The notes under the pieces are model-generated. The model was not told the DNA's origin and did not search any database. It saw only the letters and a program-made list of their open reading frames with translations. A stretch of 64,000 nucleotides of DNA from Candidatus Melainabacteria bacterium (GTDB lineage Bacteria > Cyanobacteriota > Vampirovibrionia > Obscuribacterales > Obscuribacteraceae): NCBI GenBank assembly GCA_016716405.1, contig JADJWK010000001.1, positions 1,426,001-1,490,000 on the forward strand, given 5' to 3'. This document shows, one piece after another, positions 61,014 to 64,000 of the stretch. The stretch's first letter is position 1. Each line of letters opens with the position of its first letter. A program made the position numbers and the translations under genes.

Positions 61014-61408
61014 CCGATTGCCGGCTCCCCGTTCGGGATCCGGGCGTCAGACGTAAATATACTTTCTTCCGCTTCGCCAGCTTCGATTGAGGCTAACAAT
61101 ACGATGCGCTCGTTGTGGTCGCAGATATAGAGCGTGAAAGTGCTATCGTCTTCGAGACATCTGGCGATCAGGTTGGCTTTGTTCAGCTCCTTCTGGAGAC
61201 GTCTGGCGAAGCCTGCATCTTTGAAGGTCGAGGCGCCATAAGTGGCGAGGATCTGCCGGAATGCCTGGCTGTTTGTTGACCCTGACCTCACTAGCGCTAG
61301 AGTCTCGAGCAGGGCTGCCAGCCTCCATGCTCCCAGGCTCGCAGATTCGTGCTCCTGCGTGCTTGCCGGAGGAGTCGTTCTGGACACATAAAAGAAGCCC
61401 ACACTCAT
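61010..61408 (-). CDS. Hypothetical protein
   Basis: 132 residues from ATG 61408. Small alpha/beta protein: a helical part (AWRLAALLETLALVRSG, FRQILATYGASTF, LQKELNKANLIARCL) and two beta strands (TFTLYICDHNERIVLLASIE). It overlaps the tex stop by four bases, convergently. No signal peptide. Not recognised. Confidence 0.5.
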   Translation of the reverse strand: MSVGFFYVSRTTPPASTQEHESASLGAWRLAALLETLALVRSGSTNSQAFRQILATYGASTFKDAGFARRLQKELNKANLIARCLEDDSTFTLYICDHNERIVLLASIEAGEAEESIFTSDARIPNGEPAIG

Positions 61409-61498
61409 AATCAATCACCGTTCCGGGAGCCTGTCTCATTATGGAGGCCGGATACGGTGATTGGTTTGTGGGTTCGCGCAAATCTCGAGTAGAGAGAC

Positions 61499-61699
61499 TC
61501 AGGATTTGCAGGGATCGTGTATCTTTCTGAGTAGAGACTCGTAGTCCTCGCTCAGGGTAGCCACGTTTATGCTGCCGACATTGTTGCGAAAGTAGACAAT
61601 GGTTTTCGAGCTGTCTTTCAGATGCGGCTCGAAGTATCCGACTGAATCGAGGTTCAGGAGTATCCTTTTGTCGTCCAGTTTTGTTTCTATAAATAGCAT
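61499..61699 (-). CDS. Hypothetical small beta protein
   Basis: 66 residues with repeated beta strands: MLFIETKLDDKRILLNLDSVGYFEPH, TIVYFRNNVGSINVATLSEDYESLLRKI. The pattern resembles FlbD/CsrA-size small domains with a metal- or ligand-free beta sheet, but no family is assigned. It is behind bioB on the same strand. Confidence 0.5.
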   Translation of the reverse strand: MLFIETKLDDKRILLNLDSVGYFEPHLKDSSKTIVYFRNNVGSINVATLSEDYESLLRKIHDPCKS

Positions 61700-61944
61700 C
61701 GGTGACGTCTCATGTTGGGGACCTGATCATACTGTGATTCCACTTCGTGAGCGTCGGGTGAACATTTCGGTGAGTCGAGCGTGGATAACCGGAGCTCCTG
61801 CTGCGCACCAGTCGCCGCTGCTGCTTTATCCAGCTCGAGCCGGTCGATCTCCGAGCCGTTGATATCGACCTGCCGCATGCGCAACTTGAGCCCATCGATC
61901 TCCGGAATCGTCAGAGAGCAGCGGTCGTCCGGCTCCAACCGCAT
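61687..61944 (-). CDS. Possible small protein after bioB
   Basis: 85 residues. The ATG is seven bases after the bioB stop, with the AGGA of the bioB tail placed as a ribosome site, so translation could be coupled. The 3' end overlaps the next small gene by 13 bases. The first half (LTIPEIDGLKLRMRQVDINGSEIDRLELDK) looks like a real protein; the second half is low in hydrophobic residues. Support is moderate at best. Confidence 0.35.
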   Translation of the reverse strand: MRLEPDDRCSLTIPEIDGLKLRMRQVDINGSEIDRLELDKAAAATGAQQELRLSTLDSPKCSPDAHEVESQYDQVPNMRRHRCYL

Positions 61945-61950
61945 GAACGG

Positions 61951-63039
61951 CTATCCTGGAATCGTTGTCGAAGATTGGCTCGCTTTCTGGCCTGGTAGAA
62001 GTCCTTCGGTTTCGGAGATGATGGAATGGCTCGACCCTATCGAATCGGAATGCGTTCGGGCAGGGAAATTTGTCGACCGCAAGCCAAGCGCCTCGAGCAT
62101 CGAGGAGTCCTCGCATTCGGGGTTGTTCGAGGTCGTGAGGAGCCTTTCTCCGGCAAAAATCGAGTTCGCCCCTGCCAGGAAGCAAAGCGCCTGCTCGGCG
62201 GCGCTCAAATTGATCCGCCCGGCCGAGAGCCTGACTCTGGCGGCGGGCATGAGGATGCGCGCCGCGGCTATGGTGCGAACCAGAATAAGGGGCGAGACGA
62301 TCTCGCTTTCGCCAAGGGGTGTTCCTTCTACTGCCACCAGGGCGTTGACCGGAACCGACTCCGGGTGCTCGCTCATCGTCGCCAGGGTATGAAGCAGGTC
62401 GATCCGGTCATCATCGCTCTCTCCAAGTCCCACTATGCCACCGCAGCATACGGATATGCCGGCGTTCCTGACATTTTCGATGGTGGCCAGCCGTTCGCCA
62501 TATGTGCGCGTGGAGATGATTTTGTCATAGAAGCCCTCGCCGGTATCGAGGTTGTGATTATAGGCAGTCAGACCCGCTTCTTTGAGCCTTTTCGCCTGGC
62601 TCGAGCTGAGCATGCCCAGAGTGCAGCAGACCTCCATGCCTGTCTCGGCCACTTTCGAGACCATCTCCAGAACGCTCTCGAACTCGCTTTCATCTCTGGG
62701 CGAGCGCCAGGCGGCGCCCATGCAGAATCGGCTGCTTCCCGCTTCTCTGGCTCTTGTCGCTGCCTCCATCACCGCGCTCAAATCGAGGAGTTTCTCGTTT
62801 TCTACTCCGGTCTTATAGCGGGCTGACTGGGGGCAATAGGAGCAGTCTTCCGGGCAGCCGCCGGTCTTTATCGAAAGGAGCGTGCATCGCTGTACTTCTT
62901 CCGGGTCATGGAAGAGGCGATGGACGGAAGCAGCCCTGAAGACTAGCGAGAGGAGAGGACCGTGGTAGAGGTCCCGGACCTCCTCTCTGGTCCAGTCGTT
63001 ACGCACCAGTGTATCTTTGCTCGCGGTCCTAGAAACCAT
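61951..63039 (-). CDS. bioB: Biotin synthase
   Basis: 362 residues. Radical-SAM enzyme that inserts sulfur into dethiobiotin. The CxxxCxxC motif is Cys62, Cys66, Cys69 in GGCPEDCSYC. Further matches: FCMGAAWRSP, VCCTLGMLSSSQAKRLKEAGLTAYNHNLDT, TYGERLATIENVRNAGISVCCGGIVGLGE and NALVAVEGTPL. Length is slightly above average because of a tail of about 40 residues. It starts 21 bases after bioA, so bioAB form an operon for the last biotin steps. Confidence 0.95.
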   Translation of the reverse strand: MVSRTASKDTLVRNDWTREEVRDLYHGPLLSLVFRAASVHRLFHDPEEVQRCTLLSIKTGGCPEDCSYCPQSARYKTGVENEKLLDLSAVMEAATRAREAGSSRFCMGAAWRSPRDESEFESVLEMVSKVAETGMEVCCTLGMLSSSQAKRLKEAGLTAYNHNLDTGEGFYDKIISTRTYGERLATIENVRNAGISVCCGGIVGLGESDDDRIDLLHTLATMSEHPESVPVNALVAVEGTPLGESEIVSPLILVRTIAAARILMPAARVRLSAGRINLSAAEQALCFLAGANSIFAGERLLTTSNNPECEDSSMLEALGLRSTNFPARTHSDSIGSSHSIISETEGLLPGQKASQSSTTIPG

Positions 63040-63060
63040 AGAATCAATCCATCCCCGTTG

Positions 63061-64000
63061 TCAGATATTTCGAATAACATCAAGAGCACGATCGTAAACG
63101 AATGCCAGAGTCTCGTGAGAAGTGCAATAAGGAGGCATGAAATAAATCGTATTGCCAAGCGGGCGCACCAGTATTCCTGCCTCGAGGAACTTTCTCTTCA
63201 GCTGGGCGCCTGATTTGTTGAAATAAGAGTCAGGCTCCTGGCTGGCTACCTCGAAAGCGGATATGGTTCCGCAGACCCTGAAATTTCGGACCCGGTCCTC
63301 AGCGGCAAGCCTGGCGCCGAGTCGCCGGTGGCTCTCTTCCATCGCCCGGAAGGCGCCGCCGCCCTGATGCATCAGTTTGATCGAAGCGTTGGCGGCGGCG
63401 CAGGCGATTGGATTGGCTGTATAAGAGTGTCCATGATAAAAGGTCATTTCATGGTCGTCCGACAGAAAGGCATCGTAGATTCTATCGGTGGCGCAGGTTA
63501 CCGCCAGCGGAAGAAAGCCTCCTGTAATTCCTTTAGAAAGGCAGATCAGATCCGGCATGGTAGCGCTTCTGGTGCAGGCGAACCAGTCGCCGGTGCGACC
63601 GAAACCTGTCATGACCTCGTCATAGACAAGCAGAATGTCCAGCTCGGATGCCAGTTTGCTTAGTTTGCCGAGGAATTCCGGACGGCATATCCGCATGCCG
63701 CCGGCCCCCTGGACCAGGGGCTCGATTATGATCGCCGCGTATTGGTGCGGATGGCGAGCCGCCTGCTCCTCTATCTCTAGAATCGATCTGGCCTCCAGCT
63801 CTTCTATCGCGGTATTGTCCCCATCCTCGCCGAGGAGCCGGGGATAAGAGATGGTATCGACTGTGAGGAGGAGGTCTTCGAAGGGCGCGAAAAAACCGCT
63901 CTTTCCAGCCATCGACATGGCGCCTATGGTGTCACCGTGATAGCCTCCCTGAAAAGCCAGAAAGCGGCTTCGAGGTCTGCCGATATTCCACCAGTACTGG
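63061..64000 (-). CDS. bioA: Adenosylmethionine-8-amino-7-oxononanoate aminotransferase, 5' end off window
   Basis: Makes 7,8-diaminopelargonate from KAPA in biotin synthesis. The frame is open from 63061 to the window end. Visible: GGYHGDTIGAMSMAG, IIIEPLVQGAGGM, YDEVMTGFGRTG (Asp for the PLP ring), and LSKGITGGFLPLAVT with the PLP lysine, then FYHGHSYTANPIACAAANAS. These are BioA motifs rather than those of ornithine or glutamate-semialdehyde aminotransferases. It is the upstream gene of bioAB. Confidence 0.93.
   Translation of the reverse strand, partial: QYWWNIGRPRSRFLAFQGGYHGDTIGAMSMAGKSGFFAPFEDLLLTVDTISYPRLLGEDGDNTAIEELEARSILEIEEQAARHPHQYAAIIIEPLVQGAGGMRICRPEFLGKLSKLASELDILLVYDEVMTGFGRTGDWFACTRSATMPDLICLSKGITGGFLPLAVTCATDRIYDAFLSDDHEMTFYHGHSYTANPIACAAANASIKLMHQGGGAFRAMEESHRRLGARLAAEDRVRNFRVCGTISAFEVASQEPDSYFNKSGAQLKRKFLEAGILVRPLGNTIYFMPPYCTSHETLAFVYDRALDVIRNI

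Noticed and set aside
1..64000. tRNA, rRNA, CRISPR array or insertion sequence
   Set aside because: No tRNA-like T-loop and acceptor pairing, no rRNA motifs, no regular repeat-spacer series and no transposase-like frame were found by reading.
1..64000. HIP1 (GCGATCGC) overrepresentation as proof of cyanobacterial kinship
   Set aside because: Only a few copies are seen (for example near 11446 and 33062); this is not the dense pattern of HIP1-rich cyanobacteria.

Overview
The window is a GC-rich, gene-dense stretch of a bacterial chromosome, with about 55 protein genes, no rRNA, tRNA or CRISPR array that I can see, and no insertion sequence. Lipoprotein, Sec and Tat signal peptides, a Spy/CpxP-like periplasmic protein and a CpaB-like pilus protein point to a diderm. 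The many Ser/Thr kinases of unusual architecture, TPR and disordered proteins, and OmpR-type regulators resemble Vampirovibrionia/Melainabacteria of the Obscuribacterales type. That placement is an inference of low to moderate confidence; no phylogenetic marker in the window settles it.

1-20 kb: a partial saccharopine-dehydrogenase-like gene, fabH, clpS-clpA, a PAS histidine kinase, a protein with three NlpC/CHAP-like domains, an OmpR-type regulator, several lineage-specific proteins, pyrH, a P450/SDR pair, a glycosyltransferase and an exported thioredoxin. 20-21.1 kb is a damaged zone: a headless and tailless solute-binding-protein remnant, about 250 bases of implausible G/C homopolymers (probably bad sequence or assembly), and a GNAT acetyltransferase remnant.

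21.7-26 kb: a compact three-gene operon (exported protein ending in a Cys-x-x-Cys tail, a DUF692/MNIO enzyme, a 70-residue partner) that looks like an undescribed peptide-modification system, followed tail-to-tail by an SsuABC/NMT1-type ABC importer. 26-37 kb: a secreted TPR protein with a DUF1704 metallopeptidase, a Tat-exported M3 peptidase, a Gfo/Idh/MocA oxidoreductase, repeat and EF-hand-like proteins, and a DUF6671 protein.

37-41 kb: dabB-dabA, an energy-coupled inorganic-carbon uptake system with its zinc-site residues intact. 41-45 kb: a sigma-70-family factor divergent from a LOV (blue-light) histidine kinase, with a response regulator beside it. 45-59 kb: four Ser/Thr kinases (two with multi-pass membrane N-termini, one with a leucine-rich-repeat sensor), cpaB, TPR proteins and a divergent subtilase. 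59-64 kb: tex, whose codon use differs from its neighbours, then bioA-bioB and small unknown genes.

Much of the window is regulatory or envelope-directed: sensing (LOV, PAS and LRR kinases), proteolysis (ClpAS, M3, DUF1704, subtilase) and housekeeping (fabH, pyrH, bioAB, tex) are interleaved without large functional islands. Genes are tightly packed, with ATGA overlaps inside operons and convergent stops only a few bases apart.
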